Assembly (NCBI RefSeq): GCF_028583425.1 | Contig: NC_072802.1 | Location: 13,153,926-13,217,925, forward strand | Length of the DNA stretch: 64,000 nucleotides | From: Eublepharis macularius | Lineage: Eukaryota; Chordata; Lepidosauria; Squamata; Eublepharidae | Direction of reading: 5' to 3' | Shown: one piece after another, positions 20,981 through 31,728 of the stretch | Position numbering within the stretch: the stretch's first letter is position 1 | Layout: every line of letters starts with the position of its first letter | The notes under the pieces: generated by a model | Seen by the model: only the letters and a program-made list of their open reading frames with translations | Told to the model about the DNA's origin: nothing | Databases searched by the model: none | Position numbers and translations under genes: made by a program

Positions 20981-23859
20981 GCCTGGTTGATTTCAAGAGT
21001 AACATGTGTATTTTGGTCTTTTAACTATCTAATACATTATTTAACTCAATTCTACTAATATTTACCTTGTTCAGGAATAGAGGGTTTTTGTTTTGGTTCC
21101 TGGTCGTATGTTTCCTTCAGTTATGGATGCCTTGAACAGAAGTATTGTAATGCTTCTTAAATTGATAATATAAATCTTGTAGGATTGTATCTGGATGGGG
21201 GTGTCAGGTTCACAGTGGTTTAAACCAGATTCTTACTGATATCCAAATTGTTGTGACATCACTCAAAAGGAGTGCAGGTATATAAAGAAAAAAATATATT
21301 CCTTTCCTATTGTCTAGAAGTTAGTTTACAACACCTCTACTGTACTACTTTGGGCTCAGAAAGTTCCAATCTATTTATGTTGCTGGCAGAGTAGATCATA
21401 GCTGAATATAGCTCAACGGTTCATATTACTTCTATAATATTCTGATATAAAAGCCAGGGCGTTCTGTGTGTATAGAGCTTTTGACCTGAATGCACGAAAA
21501 AAGTATCTTAATAAGGATAACAGTAGCAATTTGTGTAAATTCCGGTCATGCCAGTACACAGTTTAAAGTTCCAGTTTTCCATGCGTGTTAGCCAGCACTG
21601 AATCTAAACAAATCCTGTTCCATTTGTGCTGCTTCTGTTTTTTCCTCCACTTTCTTTGATCTTTTAGAAAGATCGTTTTGTATGATCTTTTTAAACAGAT
21701 CACAGTCAAAGCACTTTTTAATACTGTCTAGACAGGAAGGTGTACAGTTTTGCAGGTCCTACCCATATCGGTGCCATTTTCATTGCCTCAGCCACCATTT
21801 CCTTCTCTCACACACCAGTACATCCTCTTATAACTCTGCAACAGAAAGGGTTAGAGACTTTCTTTTTAAAATGAAACCTGGAAATTATTGTTGAAATATA
21901 TGTTGTTGAAATTGTTGAAATATATGATTATAATAGTATCATATAGTATAGTGCAATTCTTGTGTTCTTTTTTTTTTAAGCCCTCCAGTGGAGAGGGAGC
22001 AGCTGGTGACTATGGAAGGCTGAAGCAAGGAAAGTGCTGAGGGGATGCAGCTGCAGTGAGAGCTACATAGAGAATCATCTCCATGTGGAAGTAGCCCCAT
22101 GTAACAAAAATCCCCTCCTACGCTGGCAATGATACCTTTTATAATTGAGTACAAATGGCCTGTTATTAAGTGCATACAGGCTAAGGATCTGACTAGATGC
22201 ACACATGCTGAAGGTCCAACTAGATGTGGTGGCATGTTTTTAAAACATAGATTGGTATTTCTTCGTGCAGAGAAGGGCTTGATAGGGGTGTGTTGAACTG
22301 TTCTCCGGTTTGAACTTTTCTCATAGTCAGCTCCAAGACTGGAAATAAATAGTGGGAGAAGAAAAAGACTGGAGAGATGTGGTTGTTTTTCTTGGAGTGG
22401 ATCCAAGGCATGGGAGACTCTTGCGCTTCTTGTCCTGGTGTGACGGTGTTTGCTGGACTTTGCTGCAAATAGTGGAGAGGCCAAAGTAGGCTGCAAGAAA
22501 GTATGTAACTAGACAGACGTGTGCATGAGTATATATATGCGCACACACAGCCTGCAGACGCCTGTGAATAGTCTAGACTGCAGTATTCCTGCTTTTAGGT
22601 ATCTTCCCTTTTTTGAGCTTTAGACTGTGCAAGCTACAAACATGAGAGCTGCATGTACTCCATGAGCTAAGTAGTTCAAACTGTGATTTTTTTTTAAAAA
22701 AAAGCACATTTATGGCTTCCTGTTGTTGTTGTTAACTCTGAACCTAAAGATCCTCTGGGCAAGGGTCAGTTTCCATGGATGAGGAGGAAGTGCTTCTAAA
22801 GTATTGCCTTACGCAACATTTCATCCTATTATCCCACTCCTTTATTTGGCCAAAATTTAAATCTCTTAGGTTTCAATAATTTTTGTTAGATGCTGAATGA
22901 AGAATCCTGAATGGAGATTTTGGGGCTAACTGCCATTCACCACCATTTATGTAAAAGTAGACAGTTGGTATCAATGAAGTAAGCAGGCATAGCTCACTTG
23001 TTTTCCTTTACGTAGGAAGCTAGGAGGAGGCAGCCTGAAATGAACACGAGTCAGTCTGAAAATTGCAGTTTACAGCACTGTTAAAACATGCATCACTGAC
23101 TTTTAAGACTCTGGTAGGCTTTATGGAACTTGAGACAGTTTAACAGTTGCTACTTTTAAAAAATATTAATGTATTGAAAATCCCCATTCTAATATCTTTT
23201 GCCCTCTTTGTATACATTAAGAATTCTTGATTCCACAGGATTTTTTTGCATGTGGCTAAAATATTCATCTGATGCAAATAGGACTTAAAAAAAAAACTTT
23301 GGATGGTTAACTGAAGCAGCTTCAGCAGTAGAGGTCTCATTAATGCTGATTCCCCCCTTTCTGATGATTGTAGCCATATCTCTCATCTGTCCTGTGTATG
23401 CAGGAACTGTGTCTTGATTTGGATATAGAGATACAAAAGCATTTATTGTACATAGCCAAAGGCTATTATAAACAAATATGGTGAATTTTAAAAAGGGGGG
23501 AGTCATAAATACCAATACTAAAATAACCATCTAAAAGTTCTCATGTTAAAACAGGATACTCTTCTGATGTGATATTTGCTGGTATTTTCCTAGCTGTCAG
23601 AGCAAACAATGGCACTCTGTATGATAATGAGTGAAACTGATATAGTATTTATCATGGAAAAGAGAAGAGGAAATTGTTCTCAAATTTTTGTTTATTAAAA
23701 CATTTATATCCCGCCTTTCCAAGTGGTTCAGAGTGGCCTATGAAATGTTCAGTAATGAACATCATTAATGAACATTTGAAGTATTTGTTGAAGGATTTCA
23801 TAACGTGTAAGGTTTTATTCTTGTTTGGTCCAAGTTTCTAAGATTAATATATCTCGTAA
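20981..23859. other. Intron 1 sequence without recognised gene
   Basis: No gene is supported. A LINE 3'-end-like piece in reverse ('tttatatcccgcctttcc') lies at about 23690-23755. Short AT repeats occur near 21890-21950. The 185-codon minus-strand ORF at 21939-22496 has no recognisable content. Confidence 0.5.
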
Positions 23860-24000
23860 GAACCAGTGTTATGTAGTGGTTAGACAGTGTCTTCCTAAGC
23901 AGAGTTCTGCTCTTCTAAGCCTTTTGACTTCAGTGAATTAGAATGGTGTAATGCCTTTTAAGATTGCACTGAAATTGTTGGACTAGGATCTGGGATACCT
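23860..24000 (+). repeat. tRNA-derived SINE fragment split by a palindromic element
   Basis: The SINE start ('agaaccagtg...tagtggttaga', 23860-23888) and its continuation ('gttggactaggatctggga', from 23978) match the SINE at 3303 but are separated by about 85 bp. The SINE body after about 24000 is not recognisable. Confidence 0.65.
23891..23974. repeat. Short palindromic element, MITE-like
   Basis: Left arm 'tcctaagcagagtt' and right arm 'ttttaagattgcactg' are imperfect inverted partners, as are 'cttctaagccttttgactt' and 'gaattagaatggtgtaatg'. A related palindrome is at 28850-28922. It has no coding content. Confidence 0.6.
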
Positions 24001-26454
24001 TCCTCTTGTCCTTAATACCCACCAGCCAACCTACATTTATCTGCCCCCATTTCTTAAGGTTACCCTCTTTTCCGACCCCACACCCTGTAGCCTCTCCCCA
24101 GGAAATGTCTGGCCGAGTTGCATAATGGCTGCCATTGGGCAGGCCAGGCCAAGTTGCACAGTGGCCACCACCAGTGGGGAGAGCTAGATCTGTCCAGTTG
24201 CATGATGGCTGCTGCTGCCACTGGTGTGTGTGGGCAGTATGTGGGTAGAGAGCCTCTGATGGTTGTTGCCAGTCCATTTCCATGTGACTCCTCTTCCATC
24301 AAGGGACATGACAGGGGAAGGGAACTGGGTCTTTTGCAGGTCTGTTTTGGCCTCCAGGTCCACTCCTGCTCCTCCTCCATAGTTATAGAAACTCAGGCTT
24401 GGAAGGCTCAGAAATATTGTTGTAGTTGCTTAGCAACCTGCAAAATGGCCTTTGAGAGTTCAGTAGGCATTGTTTTCTTAAAGCTACAGGTGCTGAGTCT
24501 ATTATTTTGGGGGATTTTAATACTCCAGTGGCTTTTTTGTCTGTTTGTTTTTAGGTTTCTTAAAATCTGGGACTTCCTTCTAGTTTATAGAGAAATCACC
24601 CCATCTGCCCCTAGTTCCATTTTGCTGTTCTATTAATCTATTCTCTATGGCCCTGTTTGGAATTAGATATATTGAAATTGTCTTGTTAATATACTGCTTG
24701 GTCTTCATTAACAATATATGTGATCTTTCTCCCTTCCCTTTTCATACAATGGACAGCCTGTTTCTTAGGGGCTAGGGGATTTGTAGTGCTTAAAACTTCA
24801 TGAGGACACACACACAAAATAATGTCCATTTTTAAAAGTACAGTTGCCAAATAAAATCCTGTACCAGTTAATGAAGGGTTATAATGATAACTCACACTAG
24901 CTTACATGTAAAATCTGCCAACAGATATTAACCATTACCAAGAGAAATTTTCATTACAGTTTTTTAATATACTGTACAGATATCTGTATGGGGATCTGGT
25001 AATCTTCTCATTTCAATAGAATGCCTGTTCTTTAGACATCTCTTTTGTAGTTGCTGCATTTTAAATACAGACACCAACTATAGTTTCCCAAATCCATCAA
25101 TCTTAATCAAAGAGACACAACTTGCCCTGCTACAAACTAAATTGCAATCAGTGCTGTAAACAATTCCTCAGTGTCTTAATCCCAGTTTGAATCTTAGTTG
25201 TTGTATATACAGGTATATTATGTGTAATTCAGGTCTGTGTAAGTTGATTTGAGTTACCATTAAGGAAAATCCACATGAACATTTGGCCCAGAATTAAGTG
25301 GAGTAGTGTTTTGTTTGGAACTATATATAAGCAACTTTTTAAATACAATGTCCAAATAATTACATTAGTATGTTCTAAGCATTTAAAAAAAAACAAATAA
25401 TTACAGTTGCTATTCCATTTTGTGATAAATTTTGATGAAACCATTTGTGCTTGTATAGAAAAATTCTTAATTATCTACAGAATTGTAATAGTTTTGATGC
25501 ATTTTGATACAATTTATTGTGGCATAGGCTTTCATGAGTCAGCACTTGCTTTGTCAGATACACATACAGAAAATACTGTTTGTCCTTTCAGAAAGATTAT
25601 ATTACGATAACAACTCTGAATCATTTCCTCCAATGTGATTGTAACAAGCCCTAAAACATTTTTCCAAAATAGTTCTTGCTTAAGCCTTTTGCTTTATAAG
25701 CTCTCTTATGCATATACAGACCTGCATCAAGAACTGGGAAGGCTTTACTTGGTGAGTAACTGAGTTTTGTTTATGTATAGTTTGGATTGAATGCACGTAC
25801 ATCTTTTTACTAATATTTTTAAAACTTTCAAGTTTTCATATCATATTCTGCAACTGTCATTGAACAGCTGTCTAAGTCTGTATGCAAAACAGAATAATAC
25901 TAATAAATGCTGCCAGATGGTTCAGTGCCCTTGCTGACATTATACAGTTATTTTGTTGTGAAAATAACAGCTTTGGAAGACCTTTCACGATAAACTTGTA
26001 TAACCTTGAACAAAAAGCAGTTTAAATTAAACAGTGTATATCAAAACCTGGAAGCCAGCACCACTTAAGTCTCATTACTGTTCAAGCAAATAAATTTTCA
26101 TATGAGTATTATGTTTGCAGTTTTTCTTTTTTCATATTCATTTTTCTTTGAAAAGAATAGCTGTTTGGAATGTAATCTTTCCTTCTGCATATTCCATGTG
26201 GACCATTTAAAAATTAATGATACTGTAACATGAGGGCCTTTGTGTTGTCCAGGCATTCATGACCTAGTTTAGATTTTATTGCAGGCATCTAGTTACTAGA
26301 AGAGAGGACAGGTCTATCAAGTTCTTTTTCAGAAAACACTGGAAATACATCAAGCCAAACTGTGCTGTAGGGAAAAATGTTTTTTGATAGCAGGAGATAT
26401 TTGTATTGTTGTAATAGTTAATTCACATACTAACTGTACAGTATGCAAATCTTA
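24001..26454. other. Intron 1 sequence without recognised gene
   Basis: A degenerate repeated motif around 'agttgcaYaRtggc' occurs three times at about 24116-24215. A fragment of the fold-back family ('ggctttcatgagtcagcact') is near 25527. The rest is unassigned AT-rich sequence. Confidence 0.5.
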
Positions 26455-27560
26455 AGTGGGGGGGGGGGCTAATGTGCTCAGGAAGCTGCACACACACGGC
26501 TTGTTTTTGCTGATACTGAGCACCAGAGGCTGCAAGTTCGGCTCTTACTGAGTCTCTCCACATCTCTGGTTTTACTGTTCTGAGAGAGTGGTGTCTGTTG
26601 TCAGGGCTTGCTGCAGCCACTGCTGGGGGGGGGGGGGTGCCGGCATGCCTGGCCCTGACGTCAAGGGGGTGTCAGGGATACTGTAGGATCCTGCTCTATG
26701 GAAGGAGGGGCGGTATACCTCACCCAGACTCCCTGTCAGTCCACTCGTTGGCCTGCTCAACCTGCTCCAGTCCTCCCCCTTGATCTTCTTCATTTCCTCC
26801 TTCATCCACTTGCCTCCTCTCACTCTCTTGCTTCCAACTCCACTCCATCACTCCTACTCAACCCACCATACCCTGTGGGTGGACTTTCCTTATATCCTAC
26901 CCCTCATCCCAGGCTCCACCTGCCAGGCCACACCCCCTTTTGCCTTCCAGCATTGTCCTGGGCTGCCTCAAGCAGTTGCAGCTGGGATAGCTACTTTGGC
27001 TGCATTGGCTAGCTACAGCTGTGTCTCATTGGCTGGATGTCAAGCCTCTCTGGCTAAGCCAATTGCTGAAGGCAGACCCAGCTGTGTCTCCTTGGCTGGC
27101 TGCCCAGCTTCTCCAACAGAGTGCCTCAGGCAGCTCCACCTGGAGTTGCTTTGTTCCTGGCATCCCCTGGGCCTGGTTATTGCCTTCTAGCTGGGCTGCA
27201 GGCTGGGGCGTGGCTCTGAGCTGCTGTGGCTGCTTCTCCTCCCTGGCTGGTAAGGTTCCTGTTTGGATAGCTGCTGTCTGTCCCCACTGCCTTTTCCCTC
27301 TCCCTCTGCTCTGGCCCCCGCTGGGTTGACCCCCACTTTCCCTGCCTGGTCTCCTAGACTCCCACTGGAGGGTGGGACTAGCTGGCCTCCACCTGCCCCT
27401 TCTAACCCTCTGAGGCTTGGGTGCTTCTTTCCCTCCCTCCTCTGTAGGTAGGTTCTGGCCCTGAGAGCCTGCTGGGGTGACTGGGTGGCTGTCTCCCGGC
27501 TGTCTCCCATCTCCTCCTCCTGGCAAGTCCAGGGGCTGTGCCTTAGACCCCAGACATCTA
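26455..27560. other. GC-rich, low-CpG block with G runs
   Basis: Runs of 10-12 G occur at about 26457-26468 and 26625-26637. Around 27015 and 27079 a repeat unit starts twice with 'agctgtgtctcYttggctgg' (period 64). Long ORFs on both strands are rich in S, P, Q and G with no domain. It looks like an old repeat cluster and not a gene. Confidence 0.45.
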
Positions 27561-27914
27561 TAGGGTTGCCAGGTCCCCTTACCCTCCCAGCAGGTACTCA
27601 CTTACTTTGTTTTCTTTGCGCAAGTGAGCTCCAGGGCCTGTTGGATGTGACTTCTGGGAAGTGACATCATTGTGCAGGCCTGGGAGTGCATGCGTGCTTT
27701 TTAGCAGGTTGATTTGGGCTCCAAACAGGCCTGATTCGGTTTGATGCAAAGTGTGGGAGAACCCCTAGGGTGGCATGATGACGTCCCTCCCAGGAGTGGC
27801 ATTGTTGTACCACCTTGGGAGCATGCTTGGGAGGCCTGTTCCCCTTCCTTTCCTATCCACTGGCCAGGTGAGTGGGGGGGATCAGAGGGTGGGAGCAAAG
27901 GACTGGCAACCCTA
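27561..27914. mobile_element. DNA transposon remnant with 12-bp inverted ends
   Basis: The left end 'tagggttgccag' is matched exactly by the inverted right end 'ctggcaaccctA' finishing at 27914. hAT-type non-autonomous elements have such ends. I could not find a matching 8-bp target duplication (left flank 'gacatcta', right flank 'gtggtgtg'). The interior has no coding content. Confidence 0.5.
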
Positions 27915-28381
27915 GTGGTGTGTGTTTCTCAGAGCAATGGGGGAGTTGCAAGTGAGCTGTGTTTCAGCTGCTAGCCTGGCCCTTGTCATAAATGGGGGTC
28001 AGGTGGGTGAGTGGGCACCCTGTCTGCATCTACAGTGTAACTCTGTCCCCACTGTGAGGTAGTGTTCTTATTAAGGCAGGTGCCTCTCTTGGAGTGCAGC
28101 GATCACAGGGGTCTTTATGCCCCGAGCACTCACTCTCTGGAGGGAAGAGGAGTAGCATTGACAGGTGTGTGTGTGAGAGAGAGATCATGGACAGAAGATT
28201 AGCTACGCCTGTTCCTGTAATTCAGGGGGCTATGAACTGCAGCCACTCTGCAAATGGTGGATGCTGCCAGGGTTGCTAGGATAACTAGGGAGAATTCTTT
28301 CCTGGCTGGGCCTCACCGGGTCTGGCCGGCTTGCAGCACCAGCGTAGCTTGCTCCTGAAAGTCCTTAGAGTAACTGCAGCC

Positions 28382-28470
28382 AAGGATCTATGGGCAGCTG
28401 GCTGCCTCTGTGGGAGTAAGGGTTAGAATTGCAAGGCCTGTTCTCTAACCATATTGTATGTAGTAGTACA
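28382..28470 (+). repeat. 89-bp direct repeat, copy 1
   Basis: It starts 'aaggatctatgggcagctgg' and ends 'gtagtagtaca'. A near-identical copy lies 255 bp downstream at 28637-28725, with only a few differences. Origin is unknown; segmental duplication or paired terminal sequences of a repeat are both possible. Confidence 0.85.
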
Positions 28471-28636
28471 TACTGTTTCTGTGTTCACTGTTGAATGTTA
28501 TTTCTTGATATACTTGAGAGTGTTGGTACTCCAATAGAACACATTTGATACTTTGTAATTGATTCATTGCTTATGCCTACTTTTGTGCTTGCACCTTCCT
28601 TGTTTATTGTTGATTAGCAGGTTCCTCTCTTTTGCT

Positions 28637-28725
28637 AAGGATCTATGGGCAGCTGGCTGCCTCTGTGGGAGTAAGGGTTAGGATTGCAAGGCCTGTTCTC
28701 TAACCATATTATATATAGTAGTACA
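28637..28725 (+). repeat. 89-bp direct repeat, copy 2
   Basis: Second copy of the unit at 28382-28470. Differences include 'ttaggattgc' for 'ttagaattgc' and 'atattatatata' for 'atattgtatgta'. Confidence 0.85.
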
Positions 28726-28849
28726 AAAGCAAACATATTATTATTGGCCTTTGGGAACTTCGTTGCCTGTAATATAACTGTTTTTTCCACAAACTGAATC
28801 AACTGTAATCAACACAACTGGAATTCAGATGAAGTTTTTAAATAAATAA

Positions 28850-28922
28850 CAATCCTAAAAAGAGTTACTCCAGTCTAAACTCATTGATTTCAATTGGTTT
28901 GGAACAACTCTTCTTAGGATTG
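28850..28922. repeat. Palindromic element, MITE-like
   Basis: The left arm begins 'caatcctaaaaagagttact'. The right arm, read inverted, begins 'caatcctaagaagagttgtt'. The arms continue through 'cagtctaaactcattga' and its imperfect partner. It is a relative of the element at 23891-23974. Confidence 0.75.
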
Positions 28923-29150
28923 CACTGAAAATGAACTGAGTTAAATGGGAAAAATCCCAGTGTGAATACTGAAATTGAACCTACCAGTGAGCAGGTAATA
29001 GCAATGGCTATTCAACAATTCACAGTGAAAATCTGTATAAATTCATCTGTTGATATGTCAAGCTTTGCAATCTTTCATGTACTCATTTTCTCTCATGCAC
29101 GTGCATAGACCTAAGCTCCTGTGCACGCACACACACAAACTCACACTAGC

Positions 29151-29584
29151 TGTCATATCTGCCATGAATGTATGTTATATCTGACTCTGGTCTCTGAGAC
29201 TATGGGAAGTTCTTTATAGCTGTAATGCCAGCAAATTATCTTGCAAATGTTTACTTTCTCTTTCTCGCTCCACTGAGCCAGTGTCCTTGAATGCCAGTTG
29301 AAACTGGCTCAGGATGTAGCCTTCTTGAGAACTAAAGATAAGTTCATCTTTCTCACTGTCTAGTCTAAAACAATGTCTCACCCCCCCCCCTTGGCTAACA
29401 GTCCCTTTTCCCAAAGGCGGGAATATTCCCTATAACTAACTGTGCTGACCCTATCTATGTCACTTCTGCCAGTTTCACTGTCTGAGCACCTTGTACTGAA
29501 TGGATCTCTAATAAAGTTACTTCAACTGGAACACCTGTGTGTTAACTGTGGATAACTTGGGGATCTAACTGCCAGGGACTGACA
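29151..29584 (+). mobile_element. Solo LTR of an endogenous retrovirus-like element
   Basis: The 434-bp unit starts 'tgtcatatctg' and ends 'gggactgaca', giving inverted ends TGTCA/TGACA. An exact 5-bp duplication 'ctagc' flanks it (29146-29150 and 29585-29589). A polyadenylation signal 'aataaa' lies at 29510-29515, about 70 bp from the 3' end. No internal viral genes are present, so it is a recombination remnant. Class is not assigned. Confidence 0.8.
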
Positions 29585-30313
29585 CTAGCCCTATCTGTTT
29601 GGGGGTTTTATATAGTGACAGGCTTTTTAAAACTTGGAGTAGTTGGAAAGCTTATAATACTGCTGTAGCTGAGCCAGTCATTGACAAGGGCTCATGTGAA
29701 CCAGCTGAAGCCATGGCTACTATCAAGATTTCAAAAATGGTAGACTGTTTACTGCAGGTTTTTTTAAGTGTCAGATTTATTGTGGGATGGAGGGTCTCCT
29801 ACATAGTAATTTAATAACCAAAACATTAAGTGCTCTAAAATTATCCAATGCAGATTTGACTTAATAGGTCTGTAGAGATGTTTGTTCTTGGGTCCAGTTC
29901 TTTAATGAGTTCATTTTCAAAAAGTATATTTTATCACTCGTTCAGTGGTGAAATATTAGAACTTCAATTCAGTCAATAAGCATTCTAGGCTTCATCCAAA
30001 AAAAAATGGACCCCTGCAGATACCCTAGTCACTAACCTAAGTTGTACAAATTAGAACATGGCCCAGCAGGAGGTGACAAGGGTGTATCTTTAAAGATACA
30101 GCAACAGTTGCTTTGGGGAGCCAGATGGGGTCTTGTCTGCCATGTATTTTTAGTGGTGTTGGCAGCTAAGCAAGGGGGATCCCACAGAGTGAGGGGAGAG
30201 CATTGCTTCAGTCTGATCAGGCAGAGTAGTTCTGGGAATAGAACATTGTACCAGAATGTTGTACCAGGACTCTGAGGAGAAATAGAAATATCCTAAATAA
30301 ATAAATGTGAGTG

Positions 30314-30388
30314 GTGTGCCTCCCTTCCTCCTAATTCTGAGCACTGATCACAACCACTTCAGCAATCAGGCAGGTGGGACACGTGGCT
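30314..30388 (+). repeat. Dispersed repeat shared with 48087-48157
   Basis: 'gcctcccttcctcctaattc' is followed by 'tgagcactgatcacaa' and 'ggtgggacac'. The same order is found at 48087-48157. A short inverted pair is inside it. The family is unknown. Confidence 0.65.
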
Positions 30389-30862
30389 GAGTTGATAGTG
30401 GGCAGAGGGGCAAGCAGGCAGCAGCCTGCCAGCCACACAGGGAAGCTGTATCCCTTTGGGAAAACACATTCGACACTGTTTTACCCCCTTAGGGGGAGAA
30501 TTTCTTGATCCCTTCTTAGTGGGTGTTTACATTATGAAAGGAATGTTCTCCCCAAATGTCTTGTTTCTAGGTCCAGGGGTTTGGGCTGGGCGTTGATGAG
30601 TCAATCAGCACACTTGTCTTTATATATAAATAGATAGATGTGGTTGTGTGGCAGTCTAAAAGATGCTCATTTATGTATAAAATTTCTTCTAACCCTAGAT
30701 CATAAACAGTCCGTGTGCCGGTTTGAATTGACATAATTCAGAAGACAATCCCATCATTTCTTTGGAAACACTGTAAGTGTCATAGCTAACTGGTATTTCT
30801 TTGATTTGATAAATTTTTTACCAACGTTTAACTGAATTCTTTTAAAATAAGAATTGGGTCTT

Positions 30863-31728
30863 TGTTACGAATGCTGTGTACTGGTGAATCATATCTATTG
30901 GTAGGATTCTGTGGCCCCTTTCCATTAATGGTAGCTGTAATGATTATAAGTAAATGCATGTATGTGTCTTTAAATGCTTGGTGTGGTATAGATGAAGAGT
31001 GGGGGTAAAAGAGAGGGATGAGTGAGTGATATGATTGGTTGATGACTGAGTGTGTGGGCGGAGTGAATGCAATTTTTAGTTACTGAGAGTGGAGAGAAAA
31101 GATTCAGTCAGGGCAACAGAGGCAAGCTGTGTGCAGCCTAAGCATGTTTAAGCATTTCTGAGAGAAATATTGAGTCAGGAGAAAGCAGGCAAGCTGTGCA
31201 GCCTGAGCTTGTTTATGTTGTCTGAGAGAAATATAACCTGTGTGGTAGCCTGAACTGTGTGTTTGTGAAAGAACATTCAGTCAGGAAAAGTAGGCAAACT
31301 GTGTGTGCTCCTGAGAAAAGGTCTTACTTGTAATTGAGAGAGAAATTAATATCAAAAGCGGCAAAATGTGTGTGAAGTCTGAGAGAAAATCTGTGTAACT
31401 GGGTTTAAGTAAAGTAACTTTAAGAATTGAGAACTACTCTTTTGAAACCATCAAGTTTTAGAAATAATATGAAACTGATACGCTTCTTATAAAAATAAGT
31501 TTACTTTTTTTTTTAAATATCCCAGAGTGTTTGTAATTCCTATATCCCGTTCCTATCCTCAGGGCCACATAGTACCGTGAAGGAGCCTGACCCTTGGGCA
31601 CGTTACTAAAAGGAGAAATTTAAGTTATTCTGGAATTTAATTCCTGGTGGCAGCAGTCTACCAAGAGGGGCAAGAATAAAAGGCTTAAAAACTAAATCTA
31701 CCCAAAGAGAAAGAAAAGGGTCGTAACA
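30863..31728 (+). mobile_element. Probable solo LTR, Gypsy-like ends
   Basis: The unit starts 'tgttacga' and ends 'tcgtaaca', an exact 8-bp inverted pair typical of some Gypsy-type LTRs. An 'aataaa' lies at about 31675-31680, close to the 3' end. The interior has repeated 'ctgagagaaat' and 'gtcaggaaa' motifs. No target duplication is seen (flanks 'gtctt' and 'gtagc'), so the limits are less certain than for the LTR at 29151. Confidence 0.5.

Noticed and set aside
21939-22548. Minus-strand ORF of 185 codons with two overlapping neighbours
   Set aside because: No motif is recognisable, and three overlapping frames are open, which suggests chance.
24118-24636. 172-codon + strand ORF and antisense ORFs
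   Set aside because: It passes through a degenerate repeat and intron-like sequence without a domain.
26572-27601. Long ORFs on both strands (up to 191 codons)
   Set aside because: Low-complexity Q/G/R/P/S sequence in a GC-rich repeat block with no conserved features.
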